Part shown: positions 25,263 to 34,303 of the stretch, piece by piece
Numbering within the stretch: position 1 is the stretch's first letter
Layout: each line of letters opens with the position of its first letter
Assembly (NCBI GenBank): GCA_910577735.1
Contig: CAJTOO010000005.1
Span: 57,148-121,147 of the forward strand
Length of the DNA stretch: 64,000 nucleotides
Direction of reading: 5' to 3'
Origin: an uncultured Lachnospiraceae bacterium
GTDB lineage: Bacteria; Bacillota; Clostridia; Lachnospirales; Lachnospiraceae
Notes under the pieces: model-generated
What the model was told of the DNA's origin: nothing
The model's database searches: none
The model's input: the letters and a program-made list of their open reading frames with translations, nothing else
Made by a program: the position numbers and the translations under genes

Positions 25263-26954
25263 TCAAAACTCCTCCAACCCCTTCAAAAACTCCCGAAAGG
25301 CTTCCTTCGCCCGTTCTATCTCCCCGGGCTCATAAGAGTTGAGTGCCTGCTCATACTTATGAAGTTCTCCCGCAATCAGCTGTCTTTTATCTCCGATACT
25401 CTCCTCATACATTCTTTCCCCCAGCAGCAGAAGATATTTATTCTCCTCCCTGTCCCTGGGGTGAATTTTCAGATAAGAAAGGGTTTGAAACCGCTCCGCA
25501 ATCTCCTCCGGCGACATATCAAGATTCCTGCCGCCAAAGATCTGCTTTAACTGCCTGCCGGTGGATACCACCTTAACCTCCACCTCCAGAATGGAATTGA
25601 TATCATACGTGTAGGTCACATCCACAGATTCTTCCCCTGCCTGTCCCTTGGGCACCTCAATGGTCATCTCTCCCAGGGACAGATTATTTCTGGCAAAGCG
25701 GCTCTCTCCCTGCAGTACATTGACCCGGATCTTCGTCTGTCCGTCATGGGCTGTATAAAGTCTTTCCGTGCGGCTGGCCGGAATAATGGTATTCCGTTCA
25801 ATGATAGGGCAGAAAATCCCATTTTCAAAGATACCTTTCTCCCATTCCCTGACAATTTCCGTTCCCAGGGTAAAAGGGCAGACATCCGTCAGAATCACTT
25901 CCTTAATAGCATCCCTGCGTTCCTTCATGGCACCCTGAATCGCCGCCCCCAGCGCTACCGCTTCATCCGGGTTAATATTGGTATCGGGAATCGCCCGGAA
26001 CAGTTTACTCACAAACCTGCGGATCACCGGACTCTTAGTGGCACCTCCCACCAACACTACTTTATCAATATCGGATAGCCTGATATGGGCATCGGAAAGA
26101 CTCCGTCTCACAGGCTGTCTGATCTTGTCAAGCAGCTCTTCACAGGCTTTCTCATACGCTGAAAGCTCCACCGTCAGTGCGTACATCTCCTCCCCAATCT
26201 TACATTCCATCACAGACTTTTTATCCTCAGAAAAGCCAATTTTGCAATTATCTGCCTGCTTGTGTATATGACGCAGGGTCTTACTGTCCATAGTAAGCCT
26301 GTCAAACTGCGGATATTTCTCGAAGAACATCTCCTCCAGCACTGCCGTAAAGTCTTCGCCGCCCAGGAAATTATCCCCCGCCACGGCACGGACTTCCAGA
26401 ATACTGTCAATCCTCTCAAGCACAGACACGTCAAAGGTGCCGCCGCCCAAGTCAAACACCAGAAACCGCATATGCCCATGACTCTGGTACAACCCATAAG
26501 CAATCGCTGCCGCTGTGGGCTCGCTGATGATCCGTTCCACCTTAAGCCCCGCCAGTTCCCCGGCTCTCTTAGTGGCGCGTCTTCTCTCGTCGTTAAAGTA
26601 GGCCGGCACACTGATCACCGCCTCCGTCACCGGCTCTCCCAGAAAAGTTTCCGCGTCCTCTTTTAAAGACCTTAGCACGAAAGAAGATAATTCTTCCGCT
26701 GTAAAGGATTTATGCAAAAGCTGAAACTTTCTGCCGCTTCCCATGTCCCGTTTAAAGACAGAGGCAGTACTGCCCGGATAAAGAAGCCCCCTCTCCACTG
26801 CCAGATCTCCCACATAAATCTGCTCCTCTTCATCCATGCTCACCACAGAAGGAGTGAGCCTTTTATCCAGCCTGTTGGGAATGATTTTGGGCCCTTCTTC
26901 CGTAAAATATGCCGCCAGACTATTGGTCGTTCCCAGGTCAATTCCTATTATCAT
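25263..26954 (-). CDS. HscC-type Hsp70 chaperone
   Basis: A 563-residue Hsp70 homologue, shorter than DnaK (about 610-640). The ATPase domain is intact: IGIDLGTTNS at 3-12, the FDLGGGTFDVSVLE phosphate loop near 180, and VVLVGGATKSPVIR near 310. A substrate-binding beta domain and a short helical lid follow. The overall layout resembles Escherichia coli HscC, which works with atypical J proteins. Its ATG lies one base after the stop of the TPR/J-like gene, so the two are coupled. Clients are unknown, and it is separate from the housekeeping dnaK operon (no grpE or hrcA here). Confidence 0.9.
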   Translation of the reverse strand: MIIGIDLGTTNSLAAYFTEEGPKIIPNRLDKRLTPSVVSMDEEEQIYVGDLAVERGLLYPGSTASVFKRDMGSGRKFQLLHKSFTAEELSSFVLRSLKEDAETFLGEPVTEAVISVPAYFNDERRRATKRAGELAGLKVERIISEPTAAAIAYGLYQSHGHMRFLVFDLGGGTFDVSVLERIDSILEVRAVAGDNFLGGEDFTAVLEEMFFEKYPQFDRLTMDSKTLRHIHKQADNCKIGFSEDKKSVMECKIGEEMYALTVELSAYEKACEELLDKIRQPVRRSLSDAHIRLSDIDKVVLVGGATKSPVIRRFVSKLFRAIPDTNINPDEAVALGAAIQGAMKERRDAIKEVILTDVCPFTLGTEIVREWEKGIFENGIFCPIIERNTIIPASRTERLYTAHDGQTKIRVNVLQGESRFARNNLSLGEMTIEVPKGQAGEESVDVTYTYDINSILEVEVKVVSTGRQLKQIFGGRNLDMSPEEIAERFQTLSYLKIHPRDREENKYLLLLGERMYEESIGDKRQLIAGELHKYEQALNSYEPGEIERAKEAFREFLKGLEEF

Positions 26955-26955
26955 A

Positions 26956-29900
26956 CTATAACTGCTCCCTTCCCAGCCCACAGATTGATGTACCTGCGCG
27001 CAGTTCTTTCAGCTTCTCCAGCATATACTTTGCCGCCATGGCATCAAAATCCCGCACCAGCGTCTCCTTCATCAGCTGCTCTGCTTTATCGTACTCCTTC
27101 TCGCAGTAGTAATAATATCCAAGCCACAAAGAAGCCTCAAAACATTTATGGTACTTACAGGCACCGCAGGGCGGCAGTTTCTCCATGTCCTCAAAACACT
27201 TCTTCGCTCTTACTTTGTCTCCAAGTCCCATATAAAGCCAGCCCATCCATCCCGTGCGGATTGGCATATATCCCGGCCACGACATATAATCTTCCGGTGT
27301 GGTGTTGCGCGTGGCAATACATTCCATAGCCTTCCCGGCATGAAGCTTCGCGTTTTCCCACTCTCCCAGAAGACAGTAGTTTTTGACCAGATAGCATTCA
27401 TAATCGAATCTGTCCCAGTAGTCTTTCTCATCTGTCAGGGACAGGACACGCTGAAACATTTCCACCGCCTTTTGATGCTCCATCAGTTTCTCATAGCGGT
27501 ATGCCATTTTTTCATAGAAATCTGCCAGCTCTTTCTTATCCGCAGACCGCTCCAACATCTCCTTTTTACATTTCTCATAGATATCGATGCACTCCTTGAC
27601 CCTGCCCATCTTCAGGTAAAGAAAGGAAATATTATTATAGTAGTCTATGTCCTTTTCTCCATGTTTCCGGCGGTCTTCTTCTACCTGCAGGGCCTCCTCC
27701 AAGCGGTCCGTCTCCTCATAACAGTCAAACAGGCATTCCCATAGTGAATCATCATCAGGAAAAATCTCCAGCCCCTTATGACAGCAGACAATGGCTCTCT
27801 CATATTTTCCCTGTTTCAGGCTGCACTGCGCCATCCCAATATATCCTTTGGCCGAAGTATCCGCTTTCTCCATGGCTTTCACAGCTTCGCCGAATGATTC
27901 ATATGCCTTCTCAAACGCCCGGTTCTTCTTATAGGTATAGCCGATGTTTTCCAGAATAATATAGCGGTCCTCTTCCTCCACCAGCGACAGGGCCCTGCGG
28001 TAATCTGCAAGGGCAAGTTCTGTCTGTACCGCCATGTTGTACAGATATCCTCTGTCCCACAGGCGATAGCCTGTTTCCTGTTTCTCCATCTCCTGATTGA
28101 TATAGTAGAGGGCCTTTTCATAGTCCTCCTTGCGGTATTCTATACTATATCTCTCTTCATGGCACTGATAAAGCCGGCGGTTGGTATCCCGGTAGTAGGC
28201 ATCCAGCTCCACCGCCTTCTCATAATAGCCTATGGCCTGCGTCCACTCTTCCATCTCCTGGTGGCAGACGCCCATACCGAAATACATTTCCGTATGATGG
28301 TAAACATTCTCCACTGTCTTGTACTGCGAAAGCGCCTCCTTATACTGCTGCGTATCCCGATAAAGATTCCCTAGTACCAGATGATAGATCGGCACATCAG
28401 AATTTATCTCAATGGCCCTCTTTATGGTATCTGCTGCCTTCTGGATCTCCTTGCCGTCCCAAAGCAAAAGGCCCTGCTGATATATGATTTCCGATATATC
28501 TTCAATATTACTGTTCCCTTCTTCTGCTTCCTTTAACAGCGTTTCCAGCATCTGTCCCGGCTTAACCCTCTCCTCATCATTCTGGGCAGTCACTCTCAAA
28601 ATCCTGGCCTCCTCAAACCGCAGTTTCGCTGAAAATTCCACCTGATTCTCCCTGGCCTTCTCGATAACATCCCAGGCATCCTGATACTGGTCATAATCAA
28701 AGAATATTTTCGCCGCAAAAACATAAGGCCCGTCAAAACCGGCGTAAATCTCTATCGCCTTATAATAATCATCCACTACCTGCTGGGCCTTGCGCATATA
28801 GTAGCAGGCCTCCTGACGAACCAGATAGGCCGGATAGTATCCCTCAGACTCTTTCAGTATTTCGTCGCAAATTTCTATGGCTCTGTCATATTCCTTGTGA
28901 GATAAATGTTTATCTGCCAGATACCGCTTCATGTCAAGCCGGCTTCTTAAATCCTTCGTACACGCTATCGCGGCCCTTGTCTCCTGCTCTCCTTCTTCCC
29001 TTCTGTCCAGCATATACAGGCAGTCAGCCAGGCACCAGCGAGCCTGAGCCGCCTTAGCCTGCTTCACATCCTCCTCGCCGCCGCCGGACATGACCGCCTC
29101 AAGATACTTTCGGTAAAGGGGCATCGCCTCCTCATACCTTTTCAGTCTGAAAAGTGTCCAGGACTGCAATTCGTAAAAGGATTCCTCCCTGTCAGCAGAC
29201 ACTTCTTTACCCGCCACGAAGGCAATGACTTCCTCATACCTTTCCAGATTAAACAAGCACCATCCCAGACAGGTTACCAGCTTATCGCCCGATAAATCTT
29301 CGTAGTCCCTGCCCTCCGCAAAGGCCGCCTGCAGCTCGGGAATCAGTTTCTCATCCAACTCGTTTCTAAGCGACAGAAGTTCCTCCTCCCCTCTGTTGGA
29401 CCGCAAAAGTTCTACCACATACTTTCTGGCCTGATAATTCTTATCCTGTTCCATTAGATGGTAAACAGAAAAAAGCTTAGGCATCTCATAGGCCGGACAT
29501 TCCTCAAGAACAGACTGCCATATCTCATACCCCCGTTCCTTTTCTCCCAGGTCATAGAAAACCTTTCCTGCCCAGGTGCGCACATAGAACTCATGAGGAT
29601 GTCTGGCAAGTAATTCCTCTGCCAACGCCTTTGCCTCTTCACAGGTCTCCTTTCGGATATGAAAACGCAGCCGCTCCACATCTTCATAAGGATGATACAG
29701 CCCAAACCGCTTCAAATCCGCAAGTGCCTGGGAAACACCCTCTGCTTCATCTGCCTCAAGCTTCTCCTTTATCTTAAAATACTCCCGGATATAATTGTCC
29801 GTATCATCCTCCGTATCCGGCGCATAGCCGCTTTCTGTCTCCTCAAAAAGACTATAATCCAGGAAGTCTTCCGTATTCACATGATACTCAATATGATGCA

Positions 29901-30363
29901 GGAAGTTCACATGAAACTCTTCCTTAAGAGACTCATAGTCGTCCAGCACATGGAATACCTGATCCAACAGCAGCCACACTGTCCTTGGCAGGAAAGGATG
30001 ATAGGAAATATAAGCCAGAAGCTTCTCCCTTGCCTCTAAGAACGTGTCAAAGCTGATGCAGACCGGGTCGTCAAAGACCTCTTTCCAGACATCCGCATCC
30101 CTGCGGAGAAAAATATTCTTATAGATTTTCTCCACTTCCCTCATCCAAAGCGCCACTTCTCCCTGGGGCTCTTCCTGCCCGCCGGCTTCCTGTATCCGGG
30201 ACAGGCGCACAGCCTCCTCGTAGGCCTCCCGCAGACGCTTAAATCCTTCCGGATTGTCCTCCGGGTTTGTCCCCTTTAAAAGTGTCAGATACCGCTCCCG
30301 AATGGTATTTTCATCTTTAGTCTCCGGAATACCCAGAATTTGAAAGACCAGCTTTTTCTCCAT
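26956..30363 (-). CDS. giant TPR protein with degenerate J-domain
   Basis: A 1135-residue protein with an N-terminal J-domain-like segment (2-55: VFQILGIPETKDENTIRERY...FKRLREAYEEA) followed by a solenoid of many TPR-like repeats to about residue 1070. Near the end is CGACKYHKC. The His-Pro-Asp triad that J domains use to stimulate Hsp70 ATPase is replaced by Asn33-Pro34-Glu35 in TNPEDNPEGF. Together with the Hsp70 gene that follows after one base, this points to a dedicated, non-classical co-chaperone pair, possibly regulated by peptide or protein binding in the TPR coil. No signal peptide. The start has weak Shine-Dalgarno support (AAGAAC), suggesting coupling to the kinase-fold gene 4 nt upstream. 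Confidence 0.85.
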   Translation of the reverse strand: MEKKLVFQILGIPETKDENTIRERYLTLLKGTNPEDNPEGFKRLREAYEEAVRLSRIQEAGGQEEPQGEVALWMREVEKIYKNIFLRRDADVWKEVFDDPVCISFDTFLEAREKLLAYISYHPFLPRTVWLLLDQVFHVLDDYESLKEEFHVNFLHHIEYHVNTEDFLDYSLFEETESGYAPDTEDDTDNYIREYFKIKEKLEADEAEGVSQALADLKRFGLYHPYEDVERLRFHIRKETCEEAKALAEELLARHPHEFYVRTWAGKVFYDLGEKERGYEIWQSVLEECPAYEMPKLFSVYHLMEQDKNYQARKYVVELLRSNRGEEELLSLRNELDEKLIPELQAAFAEGRDYEDLSGDKLVTCLGWCLFNLERYEEVIAFVAGKEVSADREESFYELQSWTLFRLKRYEEAMPLYRKYLEAVMSGGGEEDVKQAKAAQARWCLADCLYMLDRREEGEQETRAAIACTKDLRSRLDMKRYLADKHLSHKEYDRAIEICDEILKESEGYYPAYLVRQEACYYMRKAQQVVDDYYKAIEIYAGFDGPYVFAAKIFFDYDQYQDAWDVIEKARENQVEFSAKLRFEEARILRVTAQNDEERVKPGQMLETLLKEAEEGNSNIEDISEIIYQQGLLLWDGKEIQKAADTIKRAIEINSDVPIYHLVLGNLYRDTQQYKEALSQYKTVENVYHHTEMYFGMGVCHQEMEEWTQAIGYYEKAVELDAYYRDTNRRLYQCHEERYSIEYRKEDYEKALYYINQEMEKQETGYRLWDRGYLYNMAVQTELALADYRRALSLVEEEDRYIILENIGYTYKKNRAFEKAYESFGEAVKAMEKADTSAKGYIGMAQCSLKQGKYERAIVCCHKGLEIFPDDDSLWECLFDCYEETDRLEEALQVEEDRRKHGEKDIDYYNNISFLYLKMGRVKECIDIYEKCKKEMLERSADKKELADFYEKMAYRYEKLMEHQKAVEMFQRVLSLTDEKDYWDRFDYECYLVKNYCLLGEWENAKLHAGKAMECIATRNTTPEDYMSWPGYMPIRTGWMGWLYMGLGDKVRAKKCFEDMEKLPPCGACKYHKCFEASLWLGYYYYCEKEYDKAEQLMKETLVRDFDAMAAKYMLEKLKELRAGTSICGLGREQL

Positions 30364-30367
30364 GTTC

Positions 30368-31420
30368 TTAACCCCTTATCTGTATATATTGATCAGCAAG
30401 CCTCACCGTGTCGCAAAGAAAGTTCTCCCGATACCTTCTGGCAGATGCTGCACGACGCCGGCTGTGGATCCATGCAAGCAGCTGTAATCTGCGCATCAGG
30501 ATAAAAGTGTCTATCATATCCATATCCGCCTGCCGAAGCGTTCCTAATTTCCGATATCCCCTGCACCATGCCTTTATCAGCTGCGGCACCTCTTCTTCCG
30601 CCTCCTGAAAGCTTAAAGAGGCAGCCAAATCCTGCATATACCAGCCATATCCGCAATCGTCAAAATCTATGATACCAAGGGTATCCTTGTCCACCAGAAG
30701 ATTGGCCCCCCGCAGATCTCCGTGAATCAGGCCGTAAGTGTTTTCCGTCATACCGTACTCTTTCAGCTTGTTGCAAATCAATCCGTCCGCTTTATCAAAT
30801 ATGTTTTTATGTATCATAATTTCCTTTTCAGCGTATAGCGCCGTATCCGGCAGATTATGCTGTATCACCTTACGCCAGTCTCCCCAGAGCGCTTTTGTCC
30901 CAATCATAGACTCATAGTTCCAGCGGGATCTGGGCAGGTCACGCAGGCCGGCAGTCCTTTGTGCCAGAGCCCTCTCCCTGCTGCGGCAGTGCAAAAAGGC
31001 CGTCGCCTCTCCTAATTTTTCAAACCAGGGAAGCTGCTGTTCACAGGGCAGTTCCTCCAGGGGAATGCCAGACAGATAAGTGAACGCCGTGCCAAAACAG
31101 ACCTGGCCTGTTCCATCCTCCGCCCCACACAGATAATGCCCCTCATCTGTGCGGATTGGCTGGCGCAGCTTCACCCCGCAGACTCTTTCTCCCAGTTCTT
31201 CCATCCATTGCATCTCTGCCTGCAGCTCTTCCCAGGTATGATAACCGGGCCTGCAAAGACGCAGGACCGCCAGAGGTTTCCTCCTGTTTTCCACCAGATA
31301 GGTCACATTTTCGGACAGCTGTAACAATCTCAGACTACACTCCGCTCCAAACCGCTCCCGGTAATGGCGAAGTACCTCATGCCCTAATCTATAACACTTT
31401 TCTTCATCGTCAAATATCAT
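30368..31420 (-). CDS. aminoglycoside-phosphotransferase/CotS-fold kinase
   Basis: A 350-residue kinase-fold protein. The catalytic loop LIHGDLRGANLLVD (near 240) and the metal site GIIDFDDCGYGWYMQDLA (near 258) are complete, so it should bind ATP and transfer phosphate. Family members include choline/thiamine/homoserine kinases, antibiotic kinases and spore coat CotS; the substrate here is not readable. It is the first gene of a tight three-gene set with the TPR/J-like and HscC-like genes (4-nt and 1-nt gaps). An extended -10 (TGATATGAT) ends 7 nt before the ATG and no good ribosome binding site is visible, so the transcript may be leaderless. Confidence 0.85.
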   Translation of the reverse strand: MIFDDEEKCYRLGHEVLRHYRERFGAECSLRLLQLSENVTYLVENRRKPLAVLRLCRPGYHTWEELQAEMQWMEELGERVCGVKLRQPIRTDEGHYLCGAEDGTGQVCFGTAFTYLSGIPLEELPCEQQLPWFEKLGEATAFLHCRSRERALAQRTAGLRDLPRSRWNYESMIGTKALWGDWRKVIQHNLPDTALYAEKEIMIHKNIFDKADGLICNKLKEYGMTENTYGLIHGDLRGANLLVDKDTLGIIDFDDCGYGWYMQDLAASLSFQEAEEEVPQLIKAWCRGYRKLGTLRQADMDMIDTFILMRRLQLLAWIHSRRRAASARRYRENFLCDTVRLADQYIQIRG

Positions 31421-31478
31421 AGTTTCATCATATCACGCAGCCTTTCTGCACGCCACCAAAATTTCCTGAAACCAATAC

Positions 31479-31508
31479 AAAAATCCGGACACGCCGGCCC
31501 GGATTTTT
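31479..31508 (-). terminator. rho-independent terminator of glgP
   Basis: AAAAATCCGG (31479-31488) and CCGGATTTTT (31499-31508) form a perfect 10-bp stem, with T5 at the minus-strand exit. Confidence 0.85.
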
Positions 31509-31540
31509 ATCATTTACCATATTCAATCTTTACTTAATTA

Positions 31541-34048
31541 TTATTTGTTCTTTCTGGAACCCATACTCACGGACGCCTCTTTGGGAATCACAACCTTATC
31601 AAGTTTCCAGATATCATCCACATACTCCTGAATGGTTCTGTCAGAGGTGAACTTGCCGGAACATGCCACATTTATGATTGCGCTTCTCGCCCAGCCGCTC
31701 TCATTCTTGTAAGCTTCTTCCACCTTTCTCTGCGCCTCGGCATATGCCTTGAAGTCCTTTAAGATAAAGTAGGTATCAGCCTTGGACGTACTCTGCGTAT
31801 TCAAGAGAGAGTTGTACAGCGATCTGAACATATCCGGATCGCCGGGCGCATAGGTACCATTGATCAGCTGCATCAGAACCTTTCTTACATCAGGATCGTT
31901 GTTAAAAATCTCTGTGGGATCATAGCCGCCGTAATTCTCATAACGAATCACTTCATCAGAACTCAGGCCAAAGATGAAAGCATTGTCCTCACCCACTTCT
32001 TCCACGATTTCCACATTCGCCCCATCCATCGTACCGATGGTGAGTGCACCGTTTAACATAAACTTCATATTCCCGGTACCGGAAGCCTCTTTGCTGGCTG
32101 TGGAAATCTGCTCGGACACATCTGCCGCCGCGAAGATAATCTCTGCATTGGATACACGATAGTTCTCGATAAATACCACCTTGATCTTACCGTTAATGGC
32201 CGGATCGTTATTGACCACATCCGCAACGGAATTGATCAGCTTAATGGTCAGCTTGGCGTTCCTGTAACCTGCCGCCGCCTTGGCGCCAAAAATAAAGGTA
32301 CGAGGATAGAACTCCATATCCGGGTGTTCCTTTAACTCATTATATAAGTACATCACATGCAGAATGTTCAAAAGCTGACGCTTGTACTCATGCAGTCTCT
32401 TAACCTGTACATCGAAGATAGAACGGGGATTTACCTCCACGCCGTTGTGCTCCAAGATATACTCTGCCAGACGCACCTTGTTCTGGTATTTGATGTTCAT
32501 GAACTCCTGCTGTGCCTTCTCATCATCTGCATAAATCTTTAACTTATTAATCTTGGGCAGATCTGTAATCCAGTCATTGCCCACATGTGCTGTTACCCAG
32601 TCTGCCAGAAGCGGGTTTGCATGCAGGAGGAACCGTCTCTGGGTAATGCCGTTTGTCTTATTGTTGAATTTCTCCGGCATCATCTCATAGAAATCTTTCA
32701 GCTCCTGGTTCTTCAAAATCTCTGTATGTAATCTTGCCACACCATTGACAGAATAGCCTGCCACGATAGCCAGATGCGCCATCTTCACCTGCCCGTCATA
32801 AATAATCGCCATCTTGCGTACTTTCTCGTGGTTACCCGGATATTTCTGCTCAATCTGCAGGATAAATCTGCGGTTAATCTCCTCCACGATCTGATAAACA
32901 CGGGGCAGTAATCTGGAAAACAGCTCAATGGGCCATTTTTCCAAAGCCTCTGACATGATGGTATGATTGGTGTAAGCACAGGTTCTGGTGGTCACTTCCC
33001 ATGCCTCATCCCAGGTCAGATAATGCTCATCCATCAGAATACGCATTAATTCCGCGATTGCCACGGTAGGATGGGTATCATTCAGCTGGAACGTTACCTT
33101 CTCGTACAGCTTCCTGATATCATCATGCTTCCTCATGTACTTCGCCACTGCTTCCTGCACGGACGCTGAGATAAAGAAGTACTGCTGTTTTAAACGCAGT
33201 TCCTTACCTGCATAATGATTATCGTTGGGATAAAGCACTTCCACAATATTTCTGGCAAGGTTTTCCTGCTCCACTGCCTTCTGGTAATCTCCCTTGTCAA
33301 AAGAATCCAGCTGGAAGCAGTTCACCGGTTCTGCATCCCAGATTCTTAACGTATTGACAATACCATTACCATACCCTACAACCGGCAGGTCATAAGGAAT
33401 CGCCGTCACTGCCTGATAGCCTTCCAGGCGGAAATTGCTTCTGCCGTTCTCATCCACAAAGACATTGACATAACCGCCAAAGCGCACTTCTTTCGTATAT
33501 TCAGGCCTTCTCAGCTCAAAAGGATTCCCATCACGGAGCCAGTTGTCCGGCACTTCTACCTGATAACCGTCCCGGATTTCCTGCTTGAACATGCCGTAAC
33601 GATAACGGATACCGCAGCCATATGCCGCATAGCCAAGAGTAGCAAGCGAATCTAAGAAACATGCCGCAAGACGCCCAAGGCCGCCATTTCCCAACGCTGC
33701 ATCAGGCTCCTGGTCTTCCACTACATTAATGTCGATTCCCAGTTCATCCAACGCTTTCTCCACTGCCTTATAAGCCTGCAGGTTGATAATGTTATTGCCC
33801 AGGGCACGTCCCATCAAAAATTCCATGGACAGATAATACACCATCTTAGGATCCTGCTTGTCATACTCTTTCTGCGTGGTCAGCCACTGGTCCACAATCG
33901 CGTCCTTGATCGCATAGGACACCGCCTGGAAAATCTGCTGATCCGTAGCTTCCTCAAGCGTCTTTCTGTAAAGCGTCTTGACATTGTAAAGCACGCTTCT
34001 CTTAAAGAGCTCTGTATCAAAACTCGTTGTTACAGCTTTCTTCACCAT
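31541..34048 (-). CDS. glgP: glycogen/maltodextrin phosphorylase
   Basis: An 835-residue GT35 enzyme that releases glucose-1-phosphate from alpha-1,4-glucans. Visible marks are the N-terminal KMVYYLSMEFLMGRAL, the substrate region DAALGNGGLGRLAACFLDS, and the pyridoxal-phosphate site EASGTGNMKFMLNGALTIGTMDGANVEI near residue 680, which holds the PLP lysine. Full length. GAGGAGG precedes the ATG. No other glycogen genes are adjacent; the gene is monocistronic with its own promoter and terminator. Its product feeds the same glucose-phosphate pool as the cellobiose phosphorylase and mutase encoded at 54-58 kb. Confidence 0.97.
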   Translation of the reverse strand: MVKKAVTTSFDTELFKRSVLYNVKTLYRKTLEEATDQQIFQAVSYAIKDAIVDQWLTTQKEYDKQDPKMVYYLSMEFLMGRALGNNIINLQAYKAVEKALDELGIDINVVEDQEPDAALGNGGLGRLAACFLDSLATLGYAAYGCGIRYRYGMFKQEIRDGYQVEVPDNWLRDGNPFELRRPEYTKEVRFGGYVNVFVDENGRSNFRLEGYQAVTAIPYDLPVVGYGNGIVNTLRIWDAEPVNCFQLDSFDKGDYQKAVEQENLARNIVEVLYPNDNHYAGKELRLKQQYFFISASVQEAVAKYMRKHDDIRKLYEKVTFQLNDTHPTVAIAELMRILMDEHYLTWDEAWEVTTRTCAYTNHTIMSEALEKWPIELFSRLLPRVYQIVEEINRRFILQIEQKYPGNHEKVRKMAIIYDGQVKMAHLAIVAGYSVNGVARLHTEILKNQELKDFYEMMPEKFNNKTNGITQRRFLLHANPLLADWVTAHVGNDWITDLPKINKLKIYADDEKAQQEFMNIKYQNKVRLAEYILEHNGVEVNPRSIFDVQVKRLHEYKRQLLNILHVMYLYNELKEHPDMEFYPRTFIFGAKAAAGYRNAKLTIKLINSVADVVNNDPAINGKIKVVFIENYRVSNAEIIFAAADVSEQISTASKEASGTGNMKFMLNGALTIGTMDGANVEIVEEVGEDNAFIFGLSSDEVIRYENYGGYDPTEIFNNDPDVRKVLMQLINGTYAPGDPDMFRSLYNSLLNTQSTSKADTYFILKDFKAYAEAQRKVEEAYKNESGWARSAIINVACSGKFTSDRTIQEYVDDIWKLDKVVIPKEASVSMGSRKNK

Positions 34049-34107
34049 TTTAGTTCCTCCTCGTCTACTCTTAGCTGTGAAAACAGTTTTTGTCTTAATT
34101 CCACTTT

Positions 34108-34136
34108 ATTATATATCGTATTTGTACTTTTGACTA
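34108..34136 (-). promoter_or_regulatory. probable sigma-A promoter of glgP
   Basis: Minus strand TAGTCA (34131-34136), 17 bp, TATAAT (34108-34113). The leader is about 55 nt and contains CTGTTTTCACAG. The 255-bp gap to ileS also holds a 46-codon open stretch in frame with the ileS stop. Confidence 0.5.
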
Positions 34137-34303
34137 TATGTAATATGTCAAAATATTCATCAATATTCATAAAGCAGACGTATCTCCCCGTCCGTCAGGT
34201 CTTTGCAATAACACGCACTCCCGCCGCGCTCATATCCATCCCGCCGGCCAATGCTGCACCGGATACCGTAAGTCAGATCTGTCCCCGTGGAAAACAGCTT
34301 CCG

